Part shown: one piece after another, positions 1 to 13,003 of the stretch
How positions within the stretch are numbered: position 1 is the first letter of the stretch
Layout of the letters: every line of letters begins with the position of its first letter
Translations under genes and position numbers: made by a program
Origin: Branchiostoma floridae
Taxonomy: Eukaryota; Chordata; Leptocardii; Amphioxiformes; Branchiostomatidae
Assembly: GCF_000003815.2 (NCBI RefSeq)
Contig: NC_049989.1
Coordinates: forward strand, 6,132,966-6,186,254
Direction: 5' to 3'
Length of the DNA: 53,289 bases
The notes under the pieces: generated by a model
What the model was told of the DNA's origin: nothing
Database searches by the model: none
What the model saw: the letters and a program-made list of their open reading frames with translations, nothing else

Positions 1-112
1 ACATATGTCTGAGCTTTTGTAATCACCACAGTTGCTATATGTCAGTGTGAAAGTGCAGTACCATGGCAGTGTAAACAAATTGAGCTAACCTGTTTTATAA
101 CCCCTCTCCCAG

Positions 113-3100
113 TGACAATGAGCTGCTGTATAAGCTGTGTCAGCAGATGGAGGTCCCCTCCTACACCCTCCACCTCACCAAACAGCTGCTGGAGAAAACA
201 AACATCAAGAAGGTACCTCGCTTATTTTGTGTTTCATGTTACTGCTCTCATGTTATAACTGCCCAAATATTTGTTGTATGCCGCAATACTTCATTATCTG
301 AGACAATGTGACATACCTTACCATGAAGAATACTAGTAGTCTCAATTTCTTCTTTCAAATGTCTTAAAATATGTCTAAGAACCCAAGACACCTCTTGACA
401 ATGTGTTTTGCAGCTTCCGTGGTGTCTTCAGATCCTTGGTGACCTGGTCAGCCTTCTCACTGCATACTTTTCCAGTGACTTCAACATTTCAGAGATCAAG
501 GGGACAAAAAGGTGCAGTCTTTGATGATATCCATCTGATGGCAAATAAGTAAAGGTTTTACTAAGCTATCATTATCTATACATTATTGTGTTGCAAGCCA
601 TACATTTATTGTCCTTTACTTGCAATTACATTTTAAGGTAAAGAATTGTGAAAGTAGACTGAGTTTAATACTCCATGGTACTTCCTCTTATGCCATATGA
701 TCCACTGTCATACTTTGAACAATCCACATTGAACAAAAATGTAACATATCATATATTTTCACTCTTGCCTACAGTTTTGAGGTGTTTGAGAAATCTGCTC
801 TGTCATTTGTGGAAATCTTACCTCTGGTCATCAAGGAACCCACTGACCATGATCTCAAGCTCAGGGAACAGGGACTGCTGGTGAGTTCAGGGTGAAAAAA
901 AAAGAGCGCCGCCCAAGAAATGCAATATATAACGCTAGTTCACCTTTATCCGTAGGGTATCCTATATCTGTTCTTTTTAAGAACAATCTATTTAGGTATA
1001 TCAAGTAAACAGATGATGGTTTCAAACAGCAATATTTTGGAAATAGTACAATTTGAAACTACTGTCCATCAACTTTGATATCCCTGGATACCCTGTTTAG
1101 CAACACAGCGGATATAGATTACCCCGCGGATAAAAGTGAACTAACGTTATATATCCTTGTCCTTGGAAAGGATGTCAGTCAAAATGTCTGAAAGTAATTT
1201 GTGTATTCTTTTTATAATGATTTCTATTAATCTGTCTGTAAATATTGTTTGCCTGGATGTCAAACCTTCATAAACCTAGTCCTTCACTGTAAATTATCCT
1301 TATGTAACAGTAAGAAATCTATGGCTTCTTTGCAATGTTGTGATGTTTCCCCCCAGTGCCTGATGTTCCTGTGTGACTCCATGGACCATAACCAGACAGA
1401 TATCCCCAAGCGGTTCTACAGCCGGTTAGTGGACCAGAACTGTGCGGTGCTGAACACCCTGGTGGCCATGACCAGGATAGAAGCAGGGCTACTCAGGAAA
1501 CTAGAGAGTAAGTCCTACTGTATGATTGTGTCATATTTGGCAAAAATCAATCAGACAATGATCCTGCGGCAATCGCCCGAGCCTTGCTTATGATAATAAC
1601 TTTATTGCACAACAATTGTAGAAGGTACAAAGTGTGGCTTATATGTGACAGGGACGATTTTCAGGTAAAAAAATATGCGCAACCCTCTGTTGATCTTAAA
1701 TATGGCCGATCTTCCATTGATACGCCCAAAGATTATTCACTCAATTAACGAGACAATACAAAGCAAGAAATCTACTAACTCTAGGTATTTTCACAGAGTT
1801 CTGGGGTCTCCAGACTCTTGTCCTCTCTAAAGTAAAGAGGCATGTTATCAGTTTGCCATGGTTGCTGCAAGTAAAATTATACCTCCGTTTTAGCTTACGT
1901 GCTCCAGACTATAAGACTGTAGCAAACTTTCATTGTTCTAAGGGTTGCAGTTACAATAAACTTGACTTGACGTGTTATTCTTCTTGTATTCATTAACATT
2001 TTGCTGATAATAATGACGAATTGGGATCTACTACCACTCTGGACAATTGTGTCAATAGCTGTTGCTGATTATGTTCCCAGTCTGGAATAAGACTATTTCT
2101 TTTTCTCCAGTTGTGCTGCCCAGCCCAGCAGAGGCCTCAGCACGGGTGGAGCAGATGTTCACCATGACAACATCTGTCCTGGCCTCCATGATTCACATTG
2201 GTGGTAAAGACAATGGGAAGAAGATGGTAACCTATCAATCATACATGTAACAGAATAAAGAATATATAACAACGAATGAAATCCCATATTTCATATTTTT
2301 CCTTTCCTTAGTGTATATCATTGGTAAGAACAAATCTTTTAACACATGTGCTTCTCCTTACTTATTTACTCAGGGTGGTTTGTTGTTGTCGATGATAACG
2401 CTACATATGCTGTAACATCATATTTGTACTGGTGACCCAATGCTGCAATACCTTGTTTTATTACTAGGTGGCCTCGTACATCACAGACCAGTTGCTGAGC
2501 TCCCATAATGAGTACATCCTGAAGGAACTGATGGAGAGAATCATCGACCCAAACAACTGTGTCAGTGTCATCAAGGTACGTGCACACTTTGTGTCAGTGT
2601 CATCAAGGTACATGCACAAGTTGTGTACAACATCAGGGTGTATGCATTTAAGAATACACTATACTAGGTACTAGTATGATAAGATGTTCCAACATTATTA
2701 GACTTTTTTTGCCAATTTGCATGAAGACATGTAGTTCAGTTCAGTTCAGTTCAACCTCAATGCTGCTGCTCCAGACATCTCTGTCTAGCATAGCGGCCAG
2801 CAGGTTACTGTCCTTTAGTCCAACCGCTTCATCCAGCCCTTTCTTGAGTGTCAGGTCATCCCCTTCGTCTTTTTTCGTCAGGTTGCCAGAGGAGGACTTT
2901 GGCGACCATCTCCTCATGACGCACTACATGGCCAGCAAGAGCCAATCTTGTTCTGGATAGTTGTACTGATTGGGGGTAGTCCCTTGTAGAGTATCTATTT
3001 GTTATTTTGTCTGAAATATGTCTTTATCATAGCTACAGTACCAGCCTTTCAGGTTTCCCTCTCTGGCTTCTGCAGGTAATGTTGTTTAGACTTGTTTGTT

Positions 3101-6100
3101 GTTCTCCTGCAGGTCCTGTACACCACCTCCCAGGTGTCCAGGAAGATGTGTCGGCTGGTGACATCCCAGGAGCAGCCCATGGCAGCACTGCTGGCCATCC
3201 TAGAAGGACAGGTCTGTACTGAGTACTGTGTGAAAAAAAAAATTGTTTTTTTTGTTGTGTTTAAATTGTGTACTAAAAAATTGCAAATCCTACATGTAGA
3301 TCAAAAACATGTAGATCTACTATCAGAGATGTCTAGAGATATTAGAAACAGGTGAAAAATTTGTATTCAGTAGTAGTACTAGTTTTCATCATTCAAATAT
3401 TCAGTGCACAATATTGGCAACTTGACATTGAGTTTTATGGTCCAAGTAGCAATGTGACAGTATGATCAGCATAACCCATAACCGTTTAACCAATTGCTTC
3501 ACAGTGGTAATGATCTGATCAAGTGCTGAATAGCCTCAAAATACCCCATCCTTGTGAATATCTCCAGTTATTCATTATATCCATTCCAATCATGTCTATT
3601 TTCACTGTATGTTGCAGGTGCCTCTGGAGGAGTCCGTTCTGCTGCAGGGGTTTGAGATGACCCTACAGCTGCTGAGTGTCTTCCTGCTACAGCTGAATAA
3701 GGTGCCCAAGGTGCTGGCAGATGCATCTGGTCTGATTGTGGATATCTACGTCCAGTCACAGGTGCCCAGCCATGGGGTAAGTTAGATTGAAAAAGCCTCG
3801 TAATTTTGTATTGATTTGAATAAACTGTCGAAGCACTTATCCTTGTGTGCTTGCAGTGTTATTTAGCATATCACATTTTATGATATTTTCTTGTCCTAGG
3901 CAAACAGATGTTAAAGCAAGGAGCTCTTTGTTTAGCTTTTAGCAATCTGAAGAAGCCATTATGATATGACATCCCAATCTGTATTGGTTATGGAATTAAG
4001 TAGCAGGGTTTAAGATGGTATAGAGCTAGCTTTACCTTTTTTTATTACCTTTACCAATGTTCCCTGTAAGTTCTCCAATCTGACTGATCTTGATTTTATG
4101 AATTTTTTTCCAGAAAAGAAAACGTTATCCATCAATAGAGGTGAAATATCAGTCATCTTTGTGTATTGCCTAAGGGAAATACTAACAACCAATTGCAACA
4201 TTTTCTCTCAGGTGTACTGGTATAAAGGATTTAGAAAGAATTTTCACCATACAAATTTTCATTCGTTTGCTCCAGTCTTTACTGATTTGAAAATGGTGAA
4301 TGGATGCTTTGGTGTTGGATTGACAATATGAAATCTTTCGATGAGCTAAGCCTTTCATATGTACAATTTTGATGTCTGTAATTTAACCAATTTGTGCCCC
4401 CCTCCCCTCCCCAGGCTGCTGCTGCCCTCCTGTTGAGCCAGATGAGTAACTTTGGTGTGGAGATAGAGATGCAGATAGACGAGGTCCTCATGGCCTGCAG
4501 ACATGTCCTTTCCGAACTCTCGGAGGTGAGACACATGGTTATACAATATATTTAGCCTGATTAAATCTCGCTTATAGCAGCCCACCTAACATCCGGTCAG
4601 CCTCGCAATCTGTGAAAATGGAGGAATTGTAATCAGTTGGTGTGCTTTGTCTTGGTGTGTGTCTGCACTTATGTTAAAATTGCAAAGTGGCAACATATAA
4701 GGCAGAAGTGGTGTAATAGGATACTTTGAAAATTGGAAGTATGATTTGGCTTCAGTTCATCCATGTTGAAGTTTAGAGCCAGGATAAATTATGGCAACAC
4801 CGCAAAGTAATGTCAGATTGTTTGGGGTACCAACTTGTCACAGCTATGTTCAGCCAATCATATCAGACTCTTGTTTGGGGATGGATATTGTGCTAGCTTT
4901 ATCATACTGATGTTTGTACATGTAGCACAATTTTCTGACGCTGTGTGTTCCCTACCCCATTCCCAGGTGACTGTGCCCTGTCCCCTGCAGCATGGCATCC
5001 NNNNNNNNNNNNNNNNNNNNNNNNNNNNNNNNNNNNNNNNNNNNNNNNNNNNNNNNNNNNNNNNNNNNNNNNNNNNNNNNNNNNNNNNNNNNNNNNNNNN
5101 TTGTGATATAGGAGCACTGTGAAGTAACATGTACTGAACATGTACCATGGCTAACTACATTGCAAGTCTTTGAATAAGGTCACCTGAGTTACAAATGACA
5201 GTCGCTCTAGACCCTTGCGATTGCCCCGCCTATTGTAAACTCCTCACAATTCAGCCCCTGGCTGCGAAGAGTAGTTGGCCTGCCCAATAAAAATAACCAT
5301 TTAATTAAATAACCTTCCCCTTCCTCCCCATAGGGTGATGTGTCTGTGGTACGGCTGTTTATCGAGTGTGGCGTGTGGAACCTCCTGTGGCACCGTCTGG
5401 TCCAGGTGCTCCACATCAACTCACAGACGGAGATGGCCGTGTACGATGTGGAGGGGGAGGAGAAGATCCTGTCTCCACGACGACCGCCCCCTGATTGGTC
5501 AGCCATGTCCCCCTCAGGACTGATGGTGATGATGCAGATGGCCACCATTGTGTTTACAAAGGTGAGTATAGAGTACTTGGAAATAAAGCTAAAAAACTTG
5601 AAAGTTTACTGTTCAACTTAAATCACACAGAGTTACTTGTAACAACACTATTTTCTATCACCCCTTCTCCCCCAGGAGCCCCACCAGTGTGTACCCCTCC
5701 TAGCCAGTGCAGACAGTGTGGTTGTGTTGTGTCTGGCCACTTTGCTCTCAGATTTCTTCCTGGCTGAACTGGCACAAAGGTAAGGACAGAGCTTTCATTA
5801 TAGTCACTGAAAATAACCAAATCCTAACACCCCCAAATCTGAAAAGTTTGAACTATCTAACTGCTTGTAATGAATGTCGATTTAGGTTAGACATCCAGGT
5901 AATATGGTATGCCAAAAATTAGTTACTCATGCAACTGGATATGGTTTTGGAAATAGTCAGACGTTTCTACTGCTATGCAGTAGTTTTTGTCAGTGACACT
6001 GAAGAGATCTTGTTGGAGAGGATAGTTGACTGGAATGTCTGACCGTTTCCAAAACCATATCCAGTTGCTTTGAGTAACTACATTTTGCTTGTGATGAAGC

Positions 6101-9100
6101 CAAGACCAGTGTAATTATTTTATCCAGATATCATGAAATACATTGGGTAGAATAGTGAGAATTGTGACATCGATAAATGTAAAAATGCAAAAATTGTATT
6201 TTTTACTGTGCCAGCCCTGGTGATGAGGACTCCAGCCCCTCGGACAGGGTCATTGACCTCATCCTGCAGGTGACCCAGCTGTTCTGTTTCCCGTTTGCTG
6301 TGGACACTAACGACACCATCCTCTCAGAAACACTCAGGTGAGGTGGTCTTCTTCAAGTTGGTTATTTTTTGGCACACATACATGTGTGATGTAGATGAGA
6401 GATCAATGACAAAGTATACTTTAGTCTTTACATTGTAGACCTAAAAAGTAATGATGTTAGTCAGAAATGTTGTTAATTCGTTAGGGTAACAATCATTACA
6501 TTAGTATTTCTTGTATGAATATTCACAAGATATGCTCACTTATGCAAACTACTTACAGTGAATGTTTGCTATTTTGCTGCTGTTACATATTTCTCTGGAT
6601 GGATAGCGAGTGAGTATTGAGAAATGCTTTATTGGTTTGCTATGGTTGGTATGGGAATCTTGCCAGTGACTCATGGTCTGATGTTTTTAGATGTTGGGGT
6701 ACACTTTGTATGATAGATATGGGAATCCTGCTAGCATTTCATTCATTCATTTCTGAGTTTGGGCCAAGGTAGACCAGCTTCGTGTCATGGGAAACATTTG
6801 ATGTAGCTGAAAGTTGACCAAACTTCATTCCGTAATCAGGAACTGTTAAGGAAAATTCTCAAATGTCTATAAGTGTGATTACTGAAGCTACAAAATATTG
6901 TATGACATTTCATAAAACTGTTAGTATCTTTTATCAAGACAGAAATTGAATTTGAGATCTCAATAAGATACTTAATTGGAAAGTAAAGTACATTGTATAT
7001 CTATCATATATTGTATCTAATCTGAACTAAAACATTTGTTGTAAAAACTTGACACTAACATCTGCCATGTTTCAGGTGCGTACGTGAGGTACAGCTGGTG
7101 CCGCAGCTGTTGTTGGTGTCCAGGCGCTACCTCAAGCTGCACTTACTGGAGATGCCGATAGGTGGGGCATGAGAACATTTTACAAGCAATTTGTGTGTGC
7201 TTCTTTCTTCTTGTCCTTGTCATCCTGTCGGACTATCAGTTCACTGACAGATGGACTCGGCAATGTGCAACCAGACCCGCTGCACTTCTGCACAGTCTGC
7301 CACAGGTTGGGCATCTGAAAGCACTTGTGTACGGATTTTGCCTCTTATGCCTTCTAGCTGCTTCCTTCATCTCTTTGTTGGCACCTTGATGCAGCACGGT
7401 CTTGTGTGTGGAAAACTGTTAATATCAACTTGCCTGGGGTGATTACTGATGGGAAACATGAAACAAACATTTTCATTTTTTTTAACAAACTAAATCTTAT
7501 TTTAGTGTCTTGATTTTGCATTTGAATCAGAACAAAACAATGTCAGGACAAATCCTCAGCATCCTCTTAAACATAAAGTCTAGCTTGCCGACATGTAAGC
7601 CAGCTTTTGGTAAGTTGGTTGACTAATTGTTATGATAATGCATTGATTTGCTTTACAGGACTTGTGAGCAGGCTGATTCTGGGCGACACTCAGCTCATTC
7701 CACAGTTTGTCATCATGGTACAAAATACAGAGGTAGGTGAACCATCCCTGCAAACATACTGTATTACAGGTATACATGTGTACCAATCTGTTTTGTAGAA
7801 TGACAATTAGCTATATATAAGACTACCATTAGTGCTTTGGCACATCTTGAACTCAAGATGCTCTCCCGAGTACTACAATGAACTATAAGAATTGTGTGGG
7901 TTGCTGTTTTTCTCCATATTTCCTCACATGTAATCCTGTCCACCACTCTCCTGCCTTCAGTCCACAGGTTTTCTGGTTCAGCTGCTGTCATCAGAGGCTC
8001 CTGTTTCAGTGACAGCTGATGTGCTGTCTGTGTGCTGTCACATCGCCAGGAACTCTGCTGATCACATGGACTTCATGAAGACACTGCTCATGGGACAGAA
8101 AGGTACAGGACAGGTGTACATTGCTACTTTTTTTTGTTTTAGCTTTGTAGTTGAAGTACTGACAGCAATGGTTAGGGAGAGTCTTGAATGTTGTTTCAGT
8201 TCAAATTTATGGACATCAAGTAGCAAAAGTTAATTTATAAAAAAAGAAACTCACAGGCATGTAAAGAATTTCAGCTGCCTTTGACACTTTGCTGGAACCA
8301 TGTGCTTCTAAGGTCTTGTGTTTGAAGTTACATGTATCGGTCATTTATCTTAAGCATTTCCATAGCTACAGGTTTCAGTTGAATGAAAGGTTGGCCTCAT
8401 CTTCCACAGGTGACTACAGCACACTGCTATCCCTCCTGACCCACACCTCCCCAGTGGTTCAGTCCAGAGCATGCAGCCTTATGGGTAATCTTCTCAGGCA
8501 CTCAGACGACTTCTACAAAGTGCTGAAGGCCAGGTAATGTCTTCCTTGTTTCATTTTGTTCAGTTTTAATGTATAGCTTCTGGTGATAAAGAGCTGTTGA
8601 CTCCTTTATATGGAGTTACTGGCAAATTTAAGTAAGATATCCCCACACCTGTATAAAATACATCACCACATAAACCAAATCATACACTTGTAGTTGACAA
8701 GCAAAACTTAAGAGTGCAATGCAAGAGATGAAGTTTATCAAATTTGTTATACTGCATATTCTAGAATTGAAAGTGACCAACATTACGTATGCATCTCTTT
8801 AACAGCAGTTTTAAGCTGTATCTAATAGATGTATTTTTTTCCGCAGGAAACAGTTAGTGGAACGACTGATCACACTTCTTAAAGACAATGACACAAACGT
8901 CAGAAAGGTTGGTACACTTGCTTCATTTATATCCCTGAACTTGTGCAACTGAAAAAAGATGTACCAAAACATTATTGATTTATTACATTTGTACAAAATG
9001 CATTGTTGTCTGATTTGTTGCAGTGTGCTTGCTTGGCTGTGGGGAATGCAGCACATCACAATGGGACCCTGTACAGTGTACTGGGAACAGCTGTACCACA

Positions 9101-9911
9101 GTTAGTCAGTCTGTTGAACGACAATCTGGCCAGGACCAGGGCAAATGCTGCAGGTGAGGGAATGTTTCCAAATCAGGAACATCCGCAGGCTGTATGTCAT
9201 TGGGTAGTTTCGTTTTTAGTATCTAATATCACACAAAATCTCATCATGTAGTTAGTAGGTAAGTTTTTTTTCTTGGCATAAAAAAATCATAGCAAATATA
9301 ACTTAAAACAGTGCTGATGTGAATCACAATTATCTTTCTGCTAAGCATTTCAAACAATAGATATGATTGAGATTTTGTTTCTCTTACAGCTGCACTTGGT
9401 AACCTATCCAGACATTCCTCTTCACTCTGTGTACCACTCATCAAGAACAAGGCTCCACACAGGTGAGTGGGTATAATATTTTCAACCATTTTTCTTTCAT
9501 TTTAGAAATTTTGCTACTTTCTGTTCTCTGATGCAATGCTTTGTTGCAATTGAAATCAAATTACATTTATTGAGAGCAATCTTTTCTCCAGACAAAGGCT
9601 GTAAGTGAAGATATATGAAAACTTAACTAAGGAATTTCATTTCCAGACTACTGGAAGCTGTCCTCCATGACAACCAGGTCACAGTTCAGGAGTCGGCAGC
9701 CATGTCCCTCAGGACCATGTGTCACCGGCGGGAGCTGAAGGAGGTCCTCGTTTCTCTCAAGGCTCCAGACAAGCTGTCCTCCATGGCACAGGGAGCGCGA
9801 ACCTCCACCGTGTCCACCCCGGGGAGTCGGTACTCCGTCAGCTCTGGGAGTCACAGAAGTGCGAGCACCGTGGCTCAACACTGTCTCAAACTACAAAGAC
9901 TTCTCACATAG
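113..9911 (+). CDS. STK36: Serine/threonine-protein kinase 36 (Fused), C-terminal part, 5' incomplete
   Basis: STK36/Fused is a cytoplasmic kinase linked to Hedgehog signalling and motile cilia; its long C-terminal region is made of ARM/HEAT-like helices. Exons seen: 113-212, 414-511, 775-880, 1357-1507, 2111-2226, 2468-2575, 3113-3211, 3618-3776, 4415-4525, 4967 into the gap, 5334-5561, 5676-5779, 6215-6337, 7076-7161, 7659-7732, 7961-8102, 8410-8533, 8847-8907, 9024-9153, 9390-9462, 9647-9911 (stop TAG). All have AG/GT borders and phases agree from exon to exon. The ID rests on the C-terminus: helices with ACLAVGNAA and AALGNLSRH, then VLVSLKAPDKLS and a final AQHCLKLQRLL, the same order and ending I know from vertebrate STK36. 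A PPDWSAMSPSGL segment in exon 5334-5561 also fits. The kinase domain must lie upstream of the window. The exon at 4967 runs into Ns, so its end is unknown. No frame break was found elsewhere. Confidence 0.88.
925..1154. repeat. MITE-like inverted-repeat element in an STK36 intron
   Basis: About 45 bases at 925-968 (containing AGTTCACCTTTATCCG) recur inverted at 1109-1154 (containing CGGATAAAAGTGAACT). This gives a roughly 230-bp fold-back element with no coding capacity. A partial relative of the arm occurs at 43342-43372. The transposon superfamily is not determined. Confidence 0.7.
5001..5100. other. Assembly gap of 100 Ns
   Basis: Exactly 100 Ns, a conventional placeholder for a gap of unknown size. 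It interrupts the STK36 exon that begins at 4967, so the donor site of that exon is missing, and any short exon inside the gap would be missed. Confidence 0.99.
5177..5307 (+). repeat. SINE 3' fragment
   Basis: GGTCACCTGAGTTA, followed by a segment with AATTCAGCCCCTGGCTGC and a final CCCAATAAAAATAACC, matches the 3' part of the fuller SINE at 43431-43905. It lies in the intron just before the STK36 exon at 5334. The tRNA-like head is absent, so this is a 5'-truncated copy or one broken by the gap. Confidence 0.65.
5884..6085. repeat. Fold-back repeat, family A
   Basis: The segment GCAACTGGATATGGTTTTGG at 5931-5952 recurs inverted near 6043-6070, with flanking GTTACTC and GTCAGAC also shared by both arms. 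The family also carries a block resembling ATTACCTGGATGTCTAACC. Related single-arm copies are at 9985-10095 and 31689-31775, so this is a dispersed family found both inside and outside the giant transposon. Confidence 0.7.
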
Positions 9912-12059
9912 TTATTATAAACCTATTCTCTAGCTAAATCTCTTTTGCATATCAATTCACAGCTAGGATGTAAAACTCTCTCCAACAAAATTTCTGCAGT
10001 GTCCGCACACCGGATGGTTGATCAAAATCATATCCAGTTGCTTAAGTAACTGCTTTATGGCATATCTTATTACCTGGATGTCTAACCTTCATCGATGTGA
10101 CTACTATTAAACCTAATCTTACAATACATATCACATCTTTCAGTATATCAAAACCAAGGCAGCTAGAAATCACCACTTGCACCTGAACTTTTCTCAAATA
10201 AGATTTGACCAGAAAAATTGTGAATACATATGTCATACTTCTCAACAGAACAATCTGTCATTCAGTGAGTAATGTTTTCTGAAGGTTTTGAGACTCAGAT
10301 TTCCGTCCATTGTAGTATTGTATGAAAATTATTATATGAACTTCTTTACATTCTGCTTTGAAGACAATCACAGAGTTATCATACTACATGTAAGTGGAAG
10401 CACCAGTGTGATTAGTGTTGTATTTTTGGGGTGCTAGCTTTGTATGTAGTTAAGGCGTGAGTCACTGGCTATGTCAATGTTGTGGAAAATGTTTGGTCAA
10501 GGAGCTTTTATCAGTAAAAAAATAAAAGCTCCTTGGTTTGGTGTTCTGAATTCACGGAAAATTTTTGTGTAAGTTATTGCATTGGATGTGTACTTGCTGT
10601 AAATATTGGTCAATACATTCAAGAAAAAATAAAAAATTCAAGAACTTTGGTGATAAGATTGAAAATTAAGATAAAGATTTTTGTTAGAAAATTTATCTAT
10701 TGTGACCTTGTCTTTCTTGTTGTACATGAGTTTACAAACTACTTCCTTTTGAAAAAGTAAGACTCCTACATTCACTGCATCTTACTAACTTTGACAAGAA
10801 CTTTACCAAAGGCAAGCTATCTCAGACAGACTCCCCCTCACAATGTTGAAACGGCAAGCTATTTCAGACTCACACTCACAATGTTCAAACGGCGATCATG
10901 AAGTACACCTTTGGTGTAAGGGGTAGGAAGGCAACTGTTAGAACCAAGGACGTTATATCAAGGACGTAACGGTAGGCATGTCACACCAAAATTTTGGTTA
11001 AGGTTAAAGTTGCTGAAACTGCTTTCAAATTACAGATCAGATTCTTCTGATTACAATGCTTTTTATTGTGTTGAAATCCGACGATGTTGAAATTTTCTAG
11101 AATTTTTCAAAGTTGAAAAGTTGGACGTTTTTATTAGAAGAGGCTTATCTATTAGCCCTATGGGAACAGTTGACCTCGACATGGCACCGAAAATGACCAC
11201 AAGCACACAGTTATTTACACACTTTTTAATGTATCTTCCAAACGCTTTAACAAATGTTCTTCAAATTTTCAGCACATGAAGATAATATTACTGGACAGAC
11301 TATAATATTGTTTTCTCGACATATCATCATTACTTTGTATTAATTAATCCTAATTAACCCTAATTAATCTACTCATCCACAATAGTACCATTCAATTAAT
11401 ATGCATTTCTTAAACATGCTACAAGCTTAAGAAAGAACTTCACGTTTCTAATTCAAAGTAAGACTAATCATTAAAAAATGAAGTATTTTTGTAGTTTTCA
11501 TTAATTACAAAATATGCAAATGAGGGTTATTACCCTAAAGTACTTCCAACAACACATGTAATTGTATCACTTGTCCATATTTGAATTACATGTTCCCTGA
11601 AATAAGAATAGACAGTGCTAACCTATATTGCATGTTGACGTAAGTACAGGAATGTATCCACACAGGAACATCAATAAATAATTAAGAATTTATGCTAATT
11701 AGCAAAATGCTAATGATACATATATGGTGAAAACTATCCACACATTGGCTTTTAAAAATTTAATCACATTTATGTTGTAGGCATACTTACATGGGTTGTA
11801 CAGATGTAAATTGCATGTTACTTTAAAGAACTTTTAACAATCAAATGCTTAATTAGCAGTTGTCCTAATTAACATCGTAATTAATGACATCAGTAATAGT
11901 AAGTGCTAATTAGTATGCATACATGTTTTACCCATTCTAAAAAATAACTGTTTAGTTCAAGTAACTTTCTGATTATTATTAGTAGGTTGCTTTTCTATTC
12001 AGTTTCTCTTAACTTAGCTTTTCTTCTTTAAAAATCAAAACAATAAGATCAAATAACTT
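9912..12059. repeat. Intergenic spacer with AT-rich repeats
   Basis: STK36 3' flank. It contains a family A copy at 9985-10095 and the short echo AGACTCACACTCACAATGTT near 10810-10890. From 11340 to 11920 it is very AT-rich, with many TAATTA and ATGCAAAT motifs like the degenerate repeats at 17880-18720 and 44470-45265. No convincing exon was seen on the plus strand. Confidence 0.55.
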
Positions 12060-12705
12060 TCAATGTTCGTCACCAATTATTGCAACTCCAAACATGTCGT
12101 GTCTAAACTTGATCTGTTGTCTCGGTGTCTGCAGCCTTGTCTCTGGTGAGCAGTTTTGACACGTCTCTAATTTGCTGTTTCCGCTGATCTGCCCAGGATA
12201 TGTCCCTTTTGTGTCAACTAGAAAATTAAAAATGATCTCGAAATTAATACCATGCAACTGAAAAAATTCCGATTGAGCATGGCGATAACGTGTCTGCACG
12301 CAACATATCATAATACGATAGTGAAACGTTTTTTTTGGTTACAAAATATGCCACATCATCGGTTATGAAAGGTATTCTACACAATACATAAAATATGTTG
12401 CCATTCTGTGGTCAAATAGCGCAGAATTTATGATGATATGTTGAATTTATAGCGCAGACAATGTCCGCGGACGTCCGTGATGTCACGCCCCCCTCCCCCT
12501 CCACGGCCGTGCGCGGGCTGCCAAAAAAACTCTCAAATCGCATCGCTAAAGCCACAAGCCAAACTCGCGTAAATAGAAACAGAAACTACACCATGATTAG
12601 CGCAATATATCTATATTTGTCACTGTGTATGAACAAAATTGCTAAATTCAAGAAAAATGGCAAAAATATCCACTTACTTTCGGAGGTTTCCCTACTCTGG
12701 CCCAT
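12060..12705 (-). CDS. Candidate two-exon small minus-strand gene, unrecognised
   Basis: Exon 1 12678-12705 starts with ATG and ends at a good donor (GTAAGTGG). Exon 2 12060-12217 follows a strong acceptor (a T-rich run, then TCTAG). The phases agree and give a 61-aa reading frame ending in TGA. Just upstream on the minus strand are an ETS-like CGGAAGT and a CRE-like TACGTCAT, typical of short TATA-less promoters. The peptide has no domain I recognise, and another frame of exon 2 looks equally protein-like, so a noncoding transcript or chance is possible. It lies just outside the left end of the giant transposon. Confidence 0.22.
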
Positions 12706-12797
12706 AACTTCCGCCAGGAATGACGTAGCAAAATTGTGCAACCACTGGAGTGAACCTTGATCTCTGCCCTTTCACCTGGAATCATTCCCAGAGTTCT

Positions 12798-12804
12798 CCG
12801 ATGC
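12798..12804. repeat. Target-site duplication, left copy
   Basis: CCGATGC sits immediately before the left terminal repeat, and the same 7 bases directly follow the right one at 48391-48397. Extending to 8 bases gives one mismatch on either side. Confidence 0.85.
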
Positions 12805-13003
12805 CACCCGATTCATATACCATCACACGGTAGTGATCGTATGATGGTGGTTGAGCATCACACGATGGCCATCGGTATAAGGTACTACCTCCGTACCGTG
12901 CGGTATACCATCACGCGATGGTGATCCGTGATGGTGTGGCTGGTATAGCGCAGGGGTCATTGGAGAGGGTCAGCCCGGGTCAGGAAACAAACAAAATGGC
13001 GGC
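12805..13003 (+). repeat. Left terminal inverted repeat
   Basis: It matches the reverse complement of 48192-48390 at 196 of 199 positions with no indels; similarity stops abruptly at 13004. Within it, ACCATCAC occurs direct at 12819-12826 and 12907-12914 and inverted at 12928-12935, with near copies around 12841 and 12856. These short motifs in both orientations are plausible transposase-binding sites. The inner edge carries AAACAAACAAAATGGCGGC, which contains a YY1-type site. Confidence 0.93.

Noticed and set aside
12805-13003. Left terminal repeat considered as a stand-alone MITE
   Set aside because: It has no inverted ends of its own and no duplication at its inner edge; the outer 7-mer instead matches beyond the distant right repeat.
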